This document shows positions 26,005-37,259 of a DNA stretch of 64,000 nucleotides, piece by piece. The notes under the pieces were generated by a model. The model was not told the DNA's origin. It saw only the letters and a program-made list of their open reading frames with translations, and ran no database searches. Position 1 is the first letter of the stretch, and each line of letters starts with the position of its first letter. Both the position numbers and the translations under genes were made by a program. This DNA comes from Roseicella sp. DB1501 (GTDB taxonomy: Bacteria; Pseudomonadota; Alphaproteobacteria; Acetobacterales; Acetobacteraceae): positions 248,001 through 312,000 of the forward strand of contig NZ_JABFHG010000001.1 in assembly GCF_013112485.1 (NCBI RefSeq). The letters are read 5' to 3'.

Positions 26005-26706
26005 TCAGCGCTGCGGCGCCGGCAGCTGGCCGGCGATGCGCTGCGCCGCGCCGCCCGGCAGCCGGACCAGCGCCTGCCGCCCGCCCGCGGCATAGACCGC
26101 GACCGCCCGCAGCAGCTCCCGCAGCGCCGCGGCGCTCGCCGCATCGAAGGGCGCATAGGCGCCGCCGGAGAGGCGGGCGACCTGGCGCAGCGCCGCCGCC
26201 GCCTCCGGATGCCCGCCCTCGTGGAAGCAGAAGACCGGCGTGCCGTGCAGGCCGAGCTGGCCGGCGACATGGCAGAGCGGATCGACCGCCTCCTCCACCG
26301 CGTCGCCGACGAAGACCAGGGCGTTCACCCGCTCGCGCCGCGTCTCGGCCAGCACATGCTCCAGCAGGCGCTGGATCTGGGTCTGGCCGCCGAGGCACTG
26401 CACGCCGGCCATGCGCCGCGTCAGCTCGGCGGCATCGGCGAGGAAGGGCGTCGCCGCGAATTCGCGGAAGCCGCGGTAATAGGCGAGCTGGATGGCGAGG
26501 CCGCCGAGGTCGCGCGTCGCCCCGAACATCTCGCCCTGCAACTGGCAGGCGCGGTCCCAGGTCGGCTGGCGCGAGGCGGTGGCATCGATGGCGAAGACGA
26601 GGCGGCCGCGGCGCCCGGCGGCCGGCCGCGCCTGCGGCATGGCCTCGACGCGCTGCAGGAAGGCCGCGACGGCGGCCGAGGCCGGCTTGTCGGGCAGGTT
26701 GCTCAT
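26005..26706 (-). CDS. VWA-like domain protein
   Basis: 233 residues from the ATG at 26706. The frame is open upstream, but that part is Pro-rich without similarity. A von Willebrand A fold is suggested by RLVFAIDATASRQPTWDRACQLQGEMF, where DATAS is a slightly changed MIDAS DxSxS. Later strands VNALVFVGDAVEE and GTPVFCFHEG support it, and LSGGAYAPFDAASAAALRELLRAV is typical of the group. It is translationally close to the J protein, suggesting one function; the pair occurs together in other alphaproteobacteria by my recollection. Confidence 0.75.
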   Translation of the reverse strand: MSNLPDKPASAAVAAFLQRVEAMPQARPAAGRRGRLVFAIDATASRQPTWDRACQLQGEMFGATRDLGGLAIQLAYYRGFREFAATPFLADAAELTRRMAGVQCLGGQTQIQRLLEHVLAETRRERVNALVFVGDAVEEAVDPLCHVAGQLGLHGTPVFCFHEGGHPEAAAALRQVARLSGGAYAPFDAASAAALRELLRAVAVYAAGGRQALVRLPGGAAQRIAGQLPAPQR

Positions 26707-26867
26707 GAAGCGGAGATGGGCCCGGTGCGGCGGCGGCGCCAGGGGGATGGGCGGCGGGGCCGGCAGGGGCGCGGCAGAGGCCGGCGGCGCCTGCCGCCCG
26801 GCGCGAATGTCTTTGCCGAGGCGCCAGAGTCGATGTAAACAGCGTCGCAACCTGTGGTGCAAAATAT

Positions 26868-27785
26868 ATGGCACAATCTATCTTTATGGGAACGGCCGCG
26901 ATCGATCTGCTCGACGCCTCCGGCGAGGCGGCGACCGACATCGCGGTGTTCCGCAACATCGGCGCGGGCGACACAGCGCTCGGCGGCGCCGGCAACGACC
27001 GGGCCGCGCTGTCAGGCCTCGGCAGCACCGTGAAGCTCGGCGCCGGCAACGACCTGGCCTTCGCCACGCTGGGCCAGCGGGCGAGCGCGACCCATGACCT
27101 GGTGGATGGCGGCGACGGCAACGACACGCTGACTATCACCATCGCCGGCAGCCAGATGACGGCCGCGGTCCGGGCGGAGCTGCTGCGCCTGCACGAGTAT
27201 CTGCTGGACGACCCGCAGCGGCATTTCGTCTCGGATCTCCTGCATCTCGACATGGTCCATGTCGAGGCCGTCAGCATCCGCCTGGACGGCACCGTGTGGC
27301 CGATCCGCGACGTGGCGCCGGAGTCGCAGGAGATTTCGCTCGGGGAGCTTCCGGTCCTCGGCACTGGCGTCTTCACCCCCATGGGATCGCTCCTCATCTC
27401 CATGGGGGCCAGCATCGCCGGGATCGAGGACTTCACGGGCCTTCCGTCCGGTGCCCTGGCAGGGCTCGGCCACGATCCGGTCGCCGGCGCGGCCACGCGG
27501 GCCGATGTCTACATGGAGGCGGGGCAGACGATCTCCTTCGACTGGATGTTCGACAATTACGATGCCGCCCAGCGGGACGACTCCGCCTATGTCGTGCTGG
27601 ACGGCTCTCCCATGGCACTGGCCAACGGCCAGGATGCCGGCGATCCTGGCTCCGCCGGCTGGGTGCATGGCAGCTTCACCGTCGCGGCGAGCGGCATGCA
27701 CAGCCTGGCCTTCATCGTGGCCGACGGCATGGCCGACAATGGCAACGTTCCGCGCCTCTTCATCAATCACGTCGTGATCGCCTGA
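26868..27785 (+). CDS. RTX-repeat (hemolysin-type calcium-binding) protein
   Basis: 305 residues. Residues 39-85 contain three GGxGNDxx-type calcium-binding nonapeptides (GGAGNDRAA, GAGNDLAF, GGDGNDTLT). The C-terminal 100 residues form a beta-rich domain (MEAGQTISFDWMFDNYDAAQRDDSAYVVLDG ... MHSLAFIVADG). There is no Sec signal, so type I secretion is plausible, although RTX repeats usually sit nearer the C-terminus. No type I exporter genes are close. An AT-rich promoter (GTAAACAGCG, GCAAAATATATGG) precedes it. The ATG is supported by the AT-rich leader more than by a clear ribosome site. Confidence 0.75.
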   Translation: MAQSIFMGTAAIDLLDASGEAATDIAVFRNIGAGDTALGGAGNDRAALSGLGSTVKLGAGNDLAFATLGQRASATHDLVDGGDGNDTLTITIAGSQMTAAVRAELLRLHEYLLDDPQRHFVSDLLHLDMVHVEAVSIRLDGTVWPIRDVAPESQEISLGELPVLGTGVFTPMGSLLISMGASIAGIEDFTGLPSGALAGLGHDPVAGAATRADVYMEAGQTISFDWMFDNYDAAQRDDSAYVVLDGSPMALANGQDAGDPGSAGWVHGSFTVAASGMHSLAFIVADGMADNGNVPRLFINHVVIA

Positions 27786-27839
27786 CCGGCCAAGGCCGGT
27801 CCGCTGCCGTCGCGGCGCTGACCGCGACGGCAGCCCGCC

Positions 27840-30125
<2,286 letters not shown>

Positions 30126-30328
30126 GCCTCGTCCCCGTTCCGGAGGGGGAAGATGCGGCCGATGCGGCGGGGCCGCAACCATCGGAACGGCGGTGTTCCG
30201 GCCGGACGATCCCGGGGGTGGCGCGGCAGGCATGGGCGGGAGGGATGGCGGCGGCCGCGACAGCGGCGGGCGGCCGGGCTATCTCACCCCGGCGGGCCGG
30301 CCGGGCCGGCGACAGGCGGGAGCGAGGA

Positions 30329-30414
30329 TGGTGCGGTCGAGAAGAGTCGAACTTCCACGGGGTTTCCCCCACCAGCACCTCAAGCTGGCGCGTCTACCAT
30401 TCCGCCACGACCGC
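30329..30414 (-). tRNA. tRNA-Leu (anticodon GAG)
   Basis: Class II tRNA. The acceptor stem GCGGTCG/CGACCGC pairs fully, followed by discriminator A and an encoded CCA (30331-30329). The anticodon stem CCAGC/GCTGG holds the loop TTGAGGT, giving GAG, which reads CUC and CUU. The T loop GTTCGACTC and a long variable arm (GTGGGGGAAACCCCGT) are present. Confidence 0.95.
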
Positions 30415-30443
30415 AGAACCGGGCGAGGCGGGGCGTATAACCG

Positions 30444-31112
30444 ATGACCGCGGCGGGGGCAACGGTGGCCCGGGCGGCAAACGGCATGGCGCGACCGGAA
30501 TTCCGCGTCTCGGATGGCCTGACCCCCTACCCCCTGGCGCTGGAGGCGATGGCGGCGCGGGTGGCGGGCATCCGCGAGGGGACGGCGGAGGAGCTGGTCT
30601 GGCTGGTCGAGCATCCGCCGAGCTACACCGCCGGCACCTCGGCCGGGCCCGGCGACCTGCTCGATGCCCGCTTCCCGGTCTACCAGGCCGGGCGCGGCGG
30701 GCAGTGGACCTATCACGGGCCGGGGCAGCGCACGGCCTATGTCATGCTCGACCTGGCGCGGCGCGGGCGCGACGTGCGCGCCTATGTGCATGCGCTGGAG
30801 GAGTGGGTGATCCGGGCGCTCGACCGCTTCAACATCCGCGGCGAGCGGCGGGAGGGCCGCGTCGGCATCTGGGTGGCGGACCCCGCGCGGGGGACGGAGG
30901 CGAAGATCGGCGCCATCGGCGTGCGGGTGACGCGCTGGGTGAGCTGGCACGGCATCGCGCTCAACGTCGATCCGGACCTCTCGCATTTCGCCGGCATCGT
31001 GCCCTGCGGGCTGAAGGAATACGGCGTGACGAGCCTGCACCGGCTCGGCATCCCGGCGACGATGGAGGAGGCGGATGCGGCGCTGATGGCGGCGTGGGGG
31101 GAGGTGTTTTAG
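30444..31112 (+). CDS. lipB: Octanoyl-[acyl-carrier-protein]:protein N-octanoyltransferase
   Basis: Up to 222 residues; an ATG at 30486 is an alternative start. The LipB core is clear: [17 protein letters not shown], the [21 protein letters not shown] substrate loop, the catalytic Lys in [13 protein letters not shown] and the catalytic Cys in [15 protein letters not shown]. It moves octanoate from ACP to lipoyl domains of dehydrogenase complexes. Divergent from the tRNA-Leu gene by 29 bases, so promoter elements overlap the tRNA 5' flank. Confidence 0.95.
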   Translation: MTAAGATVARAANGMARPEFRVSDGLTPYPLALEAMAARVAGIREGTAEELVWLVEHPPSYTAGTSAGPGDLLDARFPVYQAGRGGQWTYHGPGQRTAYVMLDLARRGRDVRAYVHALEEWVIRALDRFNIRGERREGRVGIWVADPARGTEAKIGAIGVRVTRWVSWHGIALNVDPDLSHFAGIVPCGLKEYGVTSLHRLGIPATMEEADAALMAAWGEVF

Positions 31113-31195
31113 ACCCTCGCGAAATCGCCTTGGGTCCCAGATCCGTCCCAGCCTGCCGTGGCGGAGCCGCGGCAAGGCAACGGGCAGCGACGGCG
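31112..31195 (+). repeat. Family I repeat, copy f (plus sense)
   Basis: In the orientation of lipB: a diverged hairpin B starts at the lipB stop (ACCCTCGCGAAA...), then hairpin A at 31152-31177 (CCTGCCGTGGC GGA GCCGCGGCAAGG), then GCAACGGGCAGCGACGG. The opposite chromosomal orientation from most copies matches the opposite gene direction. Confidence 0.75.
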
Positions 31196-31219
31196 GCTGG
31201 CGGCGGCCGGCGGGCGGGC

Positions 31220-31483
31220 CTACTTGTCCGGCTCGGCCTTGGTGATCTTGCCGGTATGCGGGTCGACGTGGAATTCGATCGGCTTTCCGTCGCGGGTGGT
31301 CTTGCCTTCCCAGTGGCCGTCATCCGCCTCCATGGAGACGATCGGCCCGTAACCTGCTTCCTTCAGGATCTGGGCGACCCGTTCGCGGCTGATCCAGTCC
31401 GCGCCGGGCTGGTCCGCCCGGGCCGGCGCGGCCATGGGCAGCGAGAGCGCGCAGGCCAGCAGGGCGGCGGCAATGGCTTTCAT
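31220..31483 (-). CDS. PepSY domain-containing secreted protein
   Basis: 87 residues. Signal peptide MKAIAAALLACALSLPMAAPARA, then a single PepSY_2-type domain: ISRERVAQILKEAGYGPIVSMEADDGHWEGKTTRDGKPIEFHVDPHTGKITKAEPDK. Such proteins are periplasmic inhibitors or accessory factors. A GGGGAGAGG ribosome site precedes the ATG at 31483. It starts 22 bases after the stop of the next gene upstream, so the two may be co-transcribed. Confidence 0.88.
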   Translation of the reverse strand: MKAIAAALLACALSLPMAAPARADQPGADWISRERVAQILKEAGYGPIVSMEADDGHWEGKTTRDGKPIEFHVDPHTGKITKAEPDK

Positions 31484-31505
31484 GATGCGTCCTCTCCCCT
31501 TTCCT

Positions 31506-31784
31506 TCAGCTCGATGCCGCGTCGTTCTCCGTCGCCCGCAGCCCCGGTGCGCCGCCGTCGCCGGCGACGGAGCCGGGCGGCCGGGCCGGGACGCCGGGCG
31601 GCACCCGGTCGCCATCCGCCGTCACCTGCCAGCCATCGGCCCGCAGGTCCGACAGCAACATCTCGTGGCGGTCGGTGCCGTACTCGCCGGCGACCTTGCC
31701 CTCGCCATCCAGCAGCATCGTGCCGGCGTCGTCGGTGCGCATCACGCGGCACTCGCCCGCCCGTTCCAGCCTGGTCTCGCGCAT
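31506..31784 (-). CDS. Small conserved-looking hypothetical protein
   Basis: 92 residues. The first 60 (TRLERAGECRVMRTDDAGTMLLDGEGKVAGEYGTDRHEMLLSDLRADGWQV) read like a small two-stranded, mixed-charge fold. The C-terminal 30 are Pro/Gly-rich. No signal or membrane helix. An alternative frame on the same strand over this stretch is only Arg/Gly-rich shadow. I do not recognise the family. Confidence 0.5.
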   Translation of the reverse strand: MRETRLERAGECRVMRTDDAGTMLLDGEGKVAGEYGTDRHEMLLSDLRADGWQVTADGDRVPPGVPARPPGSVAGDGGAPGLRATENDAASS

Positions 31785-31828
31785 GCGCCGGCAACGCCGT
31801 GCCGGGGCCGTGGTTCGGCGGCTCCCGC

Positions 31829-32815
31829 TCAGAGATCCGCCTTGATCCCCGCCCGCTTGATCAGCGAGGCCCATTTCGCCTGCTCGCGCGCCAGCAGCGC
31901 ATCGCCCTCGGCCGGCGTGTTCATCACCATGTCGAAGCCGAGATCGGCGAAGCGTGGCTGCAGCGCCGGCTCGCGCGCCGCCGCGGCGAGCGCCGCGTGC
32001 AGCCGCGTCACCGGCTGGTCGGGGGTCGCCTTCGGCGCCGCCAGCATCGCCCAGGTGTAGATGTCGTATTCGGCCAGGCGCGGATCGCTCTCGGCCATCG
32101 TCGGCACATCCGGGAAGGCGGCGATGCGGTGCTGCACCAGCGAGGCAAGCGGCCGCAGCGTGCCGGCCTTGATGTGCGGCGTCGCCGCCGGGACATCGGC
32201 GAAGACCATGTTCACCTGCCCGGCCAGCAGGTCGGCCAGCGCCGGGCCGCTGCCGCGATAGGCGACATGCAGCAGGTCGGCGCCGGTCAGCAGCGCGTAG
32301 ATGGCGCCGCCGAGATGCAGCGGCGTGCCGTTGCCGGCCGAGCCGTAGCTGAGCTTGCCGGGATTGTCGGCGACCCATTTGTGGAAACCCGCGATGTCCT
32401 GCGGCGGCGCGTCGGCGCGGACGACGAGGATGTAGGGCACGCTCGCCATCAGCGAGACGACGCGGAAGCCCTTGGCGGAATCGAAGGGCGGCGGGTCCAT
32501 CGTCAGCGGCGCCATCATGAAGCTGATGCTGCCCATCAGCACCGTGTTCCCGTCCGGCTTCGCCTGCAGCACGCTGCGCGTGCCGATGGTCGAGCCGCCG
32601 CCGGCGCGGTTCTCCACCACCACCGGCTGGCCGAGCGCCTCGGTCATCTTCGGCGCGACGAGGCGCGCCGCGACATCCGGCGTGCCGCCGGGGGCGAAGG
32701 GCACGACCATGGTGACCGGCCGGTCCGGCCAGGAGGGCTGGGCCTGCGCCTGGCCCTGGACGGGCAGGATCAGCGGCGCGGCGAAGGGGGCGGCGAGCAG
32801 GTGGCGGCGGCGCAT
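31829..32815 (-). CDS. Bug family tripartite tricarboxylate transporter substrate-binding protein
   Basis: 328 residues from the ATG at 32815 (GGGAGGA upstream). Signal peptide RRRHLLAAPFAAPLILPVQGQAQA, then the Bug fold: WPDRPVTMVVPFAPGGTPDVAARLVAPKM, the ligand loop ENRAGGGSTIG, SYGSAGNGTPLHLGGAIY and VAYRGSGPALADLLAGQVNMVF. It binds a carboxylate in the periplasm for a TctAB-type permease. No TctA/TctB genes are adjacent, as is common for Bug proteins in this bacterial group. Confidence 0.93.
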   Translation of the reverse strand: MRRRHLLAAPFAAPLILPVQGQAQAQPSWPDRPVTMVVPFAPGGTPDVAARLVAPKMTEALGQPVVVENRAGGGSTIGTRSVLQAKPDGNTVLMGSISFMMAPLTMDPPPFDSAKGFRVVSLMASVPYILVVRADAPPQDIAGFHKWVADNPGKLSYGSAGNGTPLHLGGAIYALLTGADLLHVAYRGSGPALADLLAGQVNMVFADVPAATPHIKAGTLRPLASLVQHRIAAFPDVPTMAESDPRLAEYDIYTWAMLAAPKATPDQPVTRLHAALAAAAREPALQPRFADLGFDMVMNTPAEGDALLAREQAKWASLIKRAGIKADL

Positions 32816-32918
32816 GCGGTGTGTCCTCCCGGCGAGTCGCGCGGGAGGATGCCGGGCCGGCGGCGTCCCGGCCAGAGGGCCTGCCGGGCCAGGAAGCCCG
32901 GCGGCGTTTGGCCTTGAG

Positions 32919-33043
32919 GCGCCTGTCGGAACCGTCGCTGCCCGTTGTCCTGCCGCGGCTCCGCCGCGGCAGGCTGTGACGCAGCCCGGGCAGGAGGGGA
33001 CTCCACGGGGCCCCCACAAAGCCGCGAAGCGGCTTTGTGGGGA
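32919..33043 (-). repeat. Family I repeat, copy g (most perfect)
   Basis: Hairpin A at 32949-32973 (11-bp stem CCTGCCGCGGC, loop TCC). Hairpin B at 33012-33042 is a perfect 14-bp stem CCCCACAAAGCCGC with loop GAA. On the minus strand B begins four bases after the helicase stop TAG. The outer segment GCCTGTCGGAACC is shared with copy a 24.7 kb away. Confidence 0.9.
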
Positions 33044-33047
33044 TTTC

Positions 33048-34538
33048 CTAGCGCCCGCGCGTCAGGAAGGCCGGCGCGTTGTCGCGGAAGTCGCCGTTGC
33101 GGAAGGCGTCGCGGTCGCGGCGCGGCCCCTCGCGCCCCTCCGCTCCCTGGGCGGCCGGCCGGCGCCGGGTCGCCTCGCCGCCCGGCTTCGGCCCGTTCCC
33201 TTGGGCCGGCTGGCCGTGGCGCGGCTGGCCGCGATGCTCGCCGCCGGCAGGACGCGGCGGGTGCTGGCCCTGGCGCGGCGCCCCCTGCGGGCCGCGGCCG
33301 CGGCCGCTCCCCGCCGGCTTCGGCGCCTGGACGCCCCGGCCGCCGCCGGCATGGCCCTGGCGCTGCAGCAGCCCCGGCTTGGCCAGCGAGCGCGACTTGT
33401 CCTCGCGCCGGTCCTCGGCCGGGATGCTCTGGCGGATCAGCTTCTCGACCGCCCAGAGCTTGTCCAGGTCCTCGAAGGAGACGAGGGCCACCGCCTCGCC
33501 CGAGGCGCCGGCGCGGGCGGTGCGGCCGATGCGGTGCACATAGGTCTCCGGCACCTCCGGCAGGTCGTACTGCACGACATGGGTGACGCCGTCGACATCG
33601 ATGCCGCGGGCGGCGATGTCGGTCGCCACCAGGATCGGCGCGCTGCCGTCCTTGAAGGCGGCGAGCGCCCGCTCCCGCTGGCCCTGGCTCTTGTTGCCGT
33701 GGATGGCGTTGGCCGAGAGCCCGTCCTGGTCGAGCTGCTTCACCACGCGGTCGGCGCCGTGCTTGGTGCGGCTGAAGACCAGGGTGCGGCCGACGCCCTC
33801 GCCGCGCAGCAGCTCGGCCAGGATGCGGCGCTTGTTGCCCTGCTCGAGATGGACGACGCGCTGCGCCACCCGCTCGGCGGTGGTGGCGACGGGCGCCACC
33901 TCGACCCGGGCCGGCTCATGCAGCAGCTCGCCGGCGAGGCGGCCGATCTCGGACGGCATGGTGGCGGAGAAGAACAGGGTCTGCCGCCCGCCAGGGCCGC
34001 CGGCCGGCAGGGCGCGGACCAGGCGGCGGATGGCCGGCAGGAAGCCCTTGTCGAGCATCTGGTCGGCCTCATCGAGCACCAGCACCTCGACGCGGTCGAG
34101 CCGCGCCGTGCCCTGGTCCAGATGGTCCTGCAGCCGGCCCGGCGTGGCGACGAGCACGTCGACGCCCTGCGACAGGGCGCGGCGCTGCGGGCCGTGCGGC
34201 ACGCCGCCGAAGACCACCGCGACCGAGAGGCCGAGATGCCCGCCATAGGTGCGGACGTTCTCGGCGATCTGGGCGCAGAGCTCGCGGGTCGGGGAGAGCA
34301 CCAGGGCGCGGCAGCCGCCGCGCGGCGGCCGGCCGCCCTTGGCATTCAGCCGGTGCAGGATGGGCAGCGAGAAGGCGGCGGTCTTGCCGGTGCCGGTCTG
34401 GGCGATGCCGAGCAGGTCGCGACCTTCCAGCACGGTCGGGATGGCCTGGGCCTGGATGGGGGTGGGGGTGGTGTAGCCGGCCTCCTCGAGCGCGCGCAGG
34501 ATGGGCGCGGCGAGGCCGAGCGTGGTGAAGTCTGTCAC
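33048..34538 (-). CDS. rhlE: DEAD-box RNA helicase, RhlE type
   Basis: 496 residues. The Q motif is TPTPIQAQAIP, followed by motif I AQTGTGKTAAF, II VLDEADQML, III SATMP and VI HRIGRTARAG. The core ends near residue 370 and is followed by a long Gly/Arg/Pro/Gln-rich tail (HAGGGRGVQAPKPAGSGRGRGPQGAPRQGQHPPRP), typical of RhlE paralogues that remodel rRNA or mRNA. Monocistronic, with a strong family I hairpin at its 3' end. Confidence 0.94.
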   Translation of the reverse strand: MTDFTTLGLAAPILRALEEAGYTTPTPIQAQAIPTVLEGRDLLGIAQTGTGKTAAFSLPILHRLNAKGGRPPRGGCRALVLSPTRELCAQIAENVRTYGGHLGLSVAVVFGGVPHGPQRRALSQGVDVLVATPGRLQDHLDQGTARLDRVEVLVLDEADQMLDKGFLPAIRRLVRALPAGGPGGRQTLFFSATMPSEIGRLAGELLHEPARVEVAPVATTAERVAQRVVHLEQGNKRRILAELLRGEGVGRTLVFSRTKHGADRVVKQLDQDGLSANAIHGNKSQGQRERALAAFKDGSAPILVATDIAARGIDVDGVTHVVQYDLPEVPETYVHRIGRTARAGASGEAVALVSFEDLDKLWAVEKLIRQSIPAEDRREDKSRSLAKPGLLQRQGHAGGGRGVQAPKPAGSGRGRGPQGAPRQGQHPPRPAGGEHRGQPRHGQPAQGNGPKPGGEATRRRPAAQGAEGREGPRRDRDAFRNGDFRDNAPAFLTRGR

Positions 34539-35028
34539 GGGTAGCAGTCAATCCGGTCGCGCGGCGCCGGACGCGCCCGGCTCTGGGGCGGCGCGCCGCG
34601 GGTTGCAGTTGGAGACCCCGCGTGGCTGGGCCGGTCCGGTGGGAAGCTGTCGCGTGCGCCGGCAGTTCGGCTTGATCCGCGGGGACCCCGATGGGGCCGC
34701 GCCCGCGGGCCGCTCACGCGGCCGGGCACCGCCGGCGCCATTCCGCGCCGACGCCCCGACTATGGGGTTTCGCACCTGCGAAAGCAAGGGAAAGCGGGGG
34801 CGGCGCGGTCGATAGCGCCGCCAGGCAGCAGGGCATGGCATGCCTCCCCGGCCCCGCATGGCCCCGGCTGGCCCCGAATGGCCAGGACGTGGTCGCCCGA
34901 CCGGGTTCGGGACCGGCCCCAGCGCGGGCCCGGCGGAGGATGCGGGGTGCCGGACCGGATGCGCGATCGCTTTCGCCACGACCGGCCGCGGGCGCGCCGC
35001 CCGCCACGGGGTCCGCCCGCGGCGGCCC
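34539..35028. other. Long intergenic region, no gene seen
   Basis: 490 bases, evenly GC-rich. Small imperfect hairpins exist (for example GGCGCGGTCGATAGCGCC near 34801-34818), and the promoter of rhlE must lie in its left part. I found no coding frame with family similarity and no copy of the three repeat families. Confidence 0.4.
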
Positions 35029-36111
35029 TCAGCTCCGCGCCGCGGCGGCGAAGGCGAAGGTCTCGTAGGCGTTCTCGGCCACCCGGAACCATTGGAACTG
35101 CTCGTCGCGGAAGGCGCGGTAGCTGGTCCACATCCGACGGAAGCGCGGGTTCTGCGCCGAGGTCTCCTCGTAGAGCTCGAGGGAGTTGCGCCAGGCGGCC
35201 TGCAGGATCTCGCGCGGCCAGGCGCGGAGCTGCGCGCCCGCCGCCACCAGCCGGCGCAGCGCCTTCGGGTTGCCCTCGTCGTAGCGGGCCATCATCTCCA
35301 TCGTCGCCTCGCCGCAGGCGACCTCGAGCACCGCCCTGTAGGCCTCCGGCAGGCTGTCCCAGGCGCGCTGGTTGATCATCAGCACGCCGCGCGAGGAGCC
35401 CTCCCAGAAGCCGGGCGCGTAGTAGTAGCGGGCGATGCGCGCGAAGCCGAGCTTCTCGTCGTCATAGGGGCCGATCCACTCGGCGGCGTCGATCGTGCCG
35501 CGCTCGAGCGAGGGATAGATGTCGGGCCCGGCGATCTGCGTCGGCGCCGCGCCGAGCCGGGCGAAGAGATGGCCGGCGAAGCCGGAGATGCGGAATTTCA
35601 GCCCGCTCAGATCGTCGAGGCTGCGGATCTCCTTGCGGAACCAGCCGCCCATCTGCACGCCGGTATCGCCGAAGGGAATGCCGACGACGTTGTAGTCGCG
35701 GTAGAGCTCGGCGGCGATCTCGTTGCCGCCGCCATGGCGCAGCCAGGCGCTCATCTGCCGCATGTTCATGCCGAAGGGGATGGCGGTGAAGGCGGCGAAG
35801 GTCGGGTCCTTGCCGACATAGTAGAGCGAGGCGGTCTGGCCGCATTCCACCGTGCCGGCCTGCAGCGCGTCCAGCACCTGCAGCGCCGGCACGACCTCGC
35901 CAGCGGCGAAGCAGCGGATCTGGAAGCGGTTGTCCGTCATCTGCGCGACGCGGCGGGCGAGCGCTTCCGAGCCGCCGTAGAGGATGTCGAGATTCTTCGG
36001 GAAGCTGCTGGTCAGGCGCCAGCGGATCTCGGGGGTCTGGCTCTGGGCGAGCGCCGGCGTGGCCAGCGCCGGGGCCGCGGTAGCGGCGCCCAGCAGAAGG
36101 CGGCGATGCAT
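35029..36111 (-). CDS. TRAP transporter substrate-binding protein (DctP family, TakP-like)
   Basis: 360 residues from the ATG at 36111 (GGGAG upstream). Signal peptide with twin Arg HRRLLLGAATAAPALATPALAQ. The mature protein begins IRWRLTSSFPKNLDILYGGSEALARRV, which resembles TakP-type 2-oxo-acid binders. The ligand Arg region GLKFRISGFAGHLFARLG and the AAEWIGPYDDEKLGF loop are conserved. It would deliver a carboxylate to a DctQM permease, but no dctQ or dctM is adjacent. Confidence 0.92.
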   Translation of the reverse strand: MHRRLLLGAATAAPALATPALAQSQTPEIRWRLTSSFPKNLDILYGGSEALARRVAQMTDNRFQIRCFAAGEVVPALQVLDALQAGTVECGQTASLYYVGKDPTFAAFTAIPFGMNMRQMSAWLRHGGGNEIAAELYRDYNVVGIPFGDTGVQMGGWFRKEIRSLDDLSGLKFRISGFAGHLFARLGAAPTQIAGPDIYPSLERGTIDAAEWIGPYDDEKLGFARIARYYYAPGFWEGSSRGVLMINQRAWDSLPEAYRAVLEVACGEATMEMMARYDEGNPKALRRLVAAGAQLRAWPREILQAAWRNSLELYEETSAQNPRFRRMWTSYRAFRDEQFQWFRVAENAYETFAFAAAARS

Positions 36112-36264
36112 GACGTTGGCTCCCTGTGCCTTTTGGCCGCCGGTCTCCGCCGTGGCGGGCGGAGCATGCGCGAGGCCGATGCCGTCACGCAATCGGTTTC
36201 GCTACAAAGACGCGGGCCGAGCCATGCCGGCGGACCGGTCGCCCGACCGGTCCGCGGCCACCCA

Positions 36265-36840
36265 TCACGCCGGCAGCACGCCCTTCTGCTTCGCCGCATG
36301 CGTCGAGATGGCGTCCATCAGCGGCGGCGAGAAGCAGTCATAGGGTTCGAGGCCCAGGGCGCGGAGCTGGCCGCGGATGCCCTCCATGCGCTCCGGCCGC
36401 ACCCCGCTCTCGATCACCGAGGAGACGAAGGCGGCGAAGCCGGGCGGCGGCGCGCCCGGCTCGGCGAAAAGCTCGGGATGCACGAAGTCGAGCCCGTAGA
36501 AGGGATAGTCCTGGTTCTCGATGCGGCCGAAGACATGCACGCCGCAGACGGTGCAGGCATGCCGCTGGATCGCCGCCGCGGGATCGACCACCTGCAGCTT
36601 CTCCGGATGGCTGCTGACCCGCAGCTTGTCGCGCGGCACCACGGCGATGACGGAGAAGATCGCATTCTCCGGCTTCCAGCACTTGGTGCAGCCGCAGGCG
36701 TGGTTGTGGGCGATGTTGCTCTCGACCCGGGCCTTCACCTGGTCGCGCTCGCAGCGGCAGGACAGCGTGCCGCCGGCGAAGCTCGCCGCGCCGGGCTTGA
36801 TGCCGCCATCGAGGAGTGGGTGCAGATGCGTCTCGGCCAT
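36265..36840 (-). CDS. gfa: S-(hydroxymethyl)glutathione synthase (formaldehyde-activating, GFA)
   Basis: 191 residues, the exact family length. The zinc-ligand cysteines are visible: [17 protein letters not shown] and [13 protein letters not shown]. The C-terminal [39 protein letters not shown] is specific for the true Gfa branch. It condenses formaldehyde with glutathione as the first step of formaldehyde detoxification. The partner dehydrogenase and FGH hydrolase are not in the window. Confidence 0.94.
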   Translation of the reverse strand: MAETHLHPLLDGGIKPGAASFAGGTLSCRCERDQVKARVESNIAHNHACGCTKCWKPENAIFSVIAVVPRDKLRVSSHPEKLQVVDPAAAIQRHACTVCGVHVFGRIENQDYPFYGLDFVHPELFAEPGAPPPGFAAFVSSVIESGVRPERMEGIRGQLRALGLEPYDCFSPPLMDAISTHAAKQKGVLPA

Positions 36841-36992
36841 CGCGGGCTTCCCTCCCTGTCGCGGGACTCCTGGGCGCGGTGTCCCGGCAGGGGCGGCGCC
36901 GCGTCCCGGGCGTTGCCGCCCCGGTCTGGGACGCAGGGGGAGGCCGCGATCCGCAATCCCCGCTCCGGCGGAGTTGAACGGAACTCCGCCGC

Positions 36993-37259
36993 TCAGAGGC
37001 GGGCGAAGCCGGGCGCCACCTCCTCCTCCCAGAAGGTCTCCTCCACCGCATCCACGCGGGCCAGCCGCGGGCCGCGCCGCACCAGGGTCAGCAGCGCCTC
37101 CACCGCCGGCTCCGGCCCGGCGATCACCGCCTCCACCCGACCATCGGGGCGGTTGCGCACCCAGCCGGCGAGGCCGAGCCGCCCGGCCTCGCGCTGCATC
37201 CAGTCGCGGTAGCCGACGCCCTGCACCCGGCCGGCGATGAGCAGGTGCCGCGCCTTCAC
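36993..37259 (-). CDS. acyP: Acylphosphatase
   Basis: 88 residues from a GTG at 37259 that overlaps the TGA of the ATP12 gene by four bases (GTGA). The active-site loop [16 protein letters not shown] carries the catalytic Arg, and the catalytic Asn is in [19 protein letters not shown]. It hydrolyses acyl phosphates. Coupled translation with the ATP12-type chaperone gene. Confidence 0.94.
   Translation of the reverse strand: MKARHLLIAGRVQGVGYRDWMQREAGRLGLAGWVRNRPDGRVEAVIAGPEPAVEALLTLVRRGPRLARVDAVEETFWEEEVAPGFARL

Noticed and set aside
31480-31794. 104-codon minus-strand frame overlapping the small hypothetical gene
   Set aside because: Almost only Arg, Gly and Asp; the overlapping frame at 31506-31784 has balanced protein-like composition.
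34840-37212. 790-codon plus-strand frame across the TRAP and gfa genes
   Set aside because: Crosses two well-supported minus-strand genes and the gap between them; composition of a shadow.
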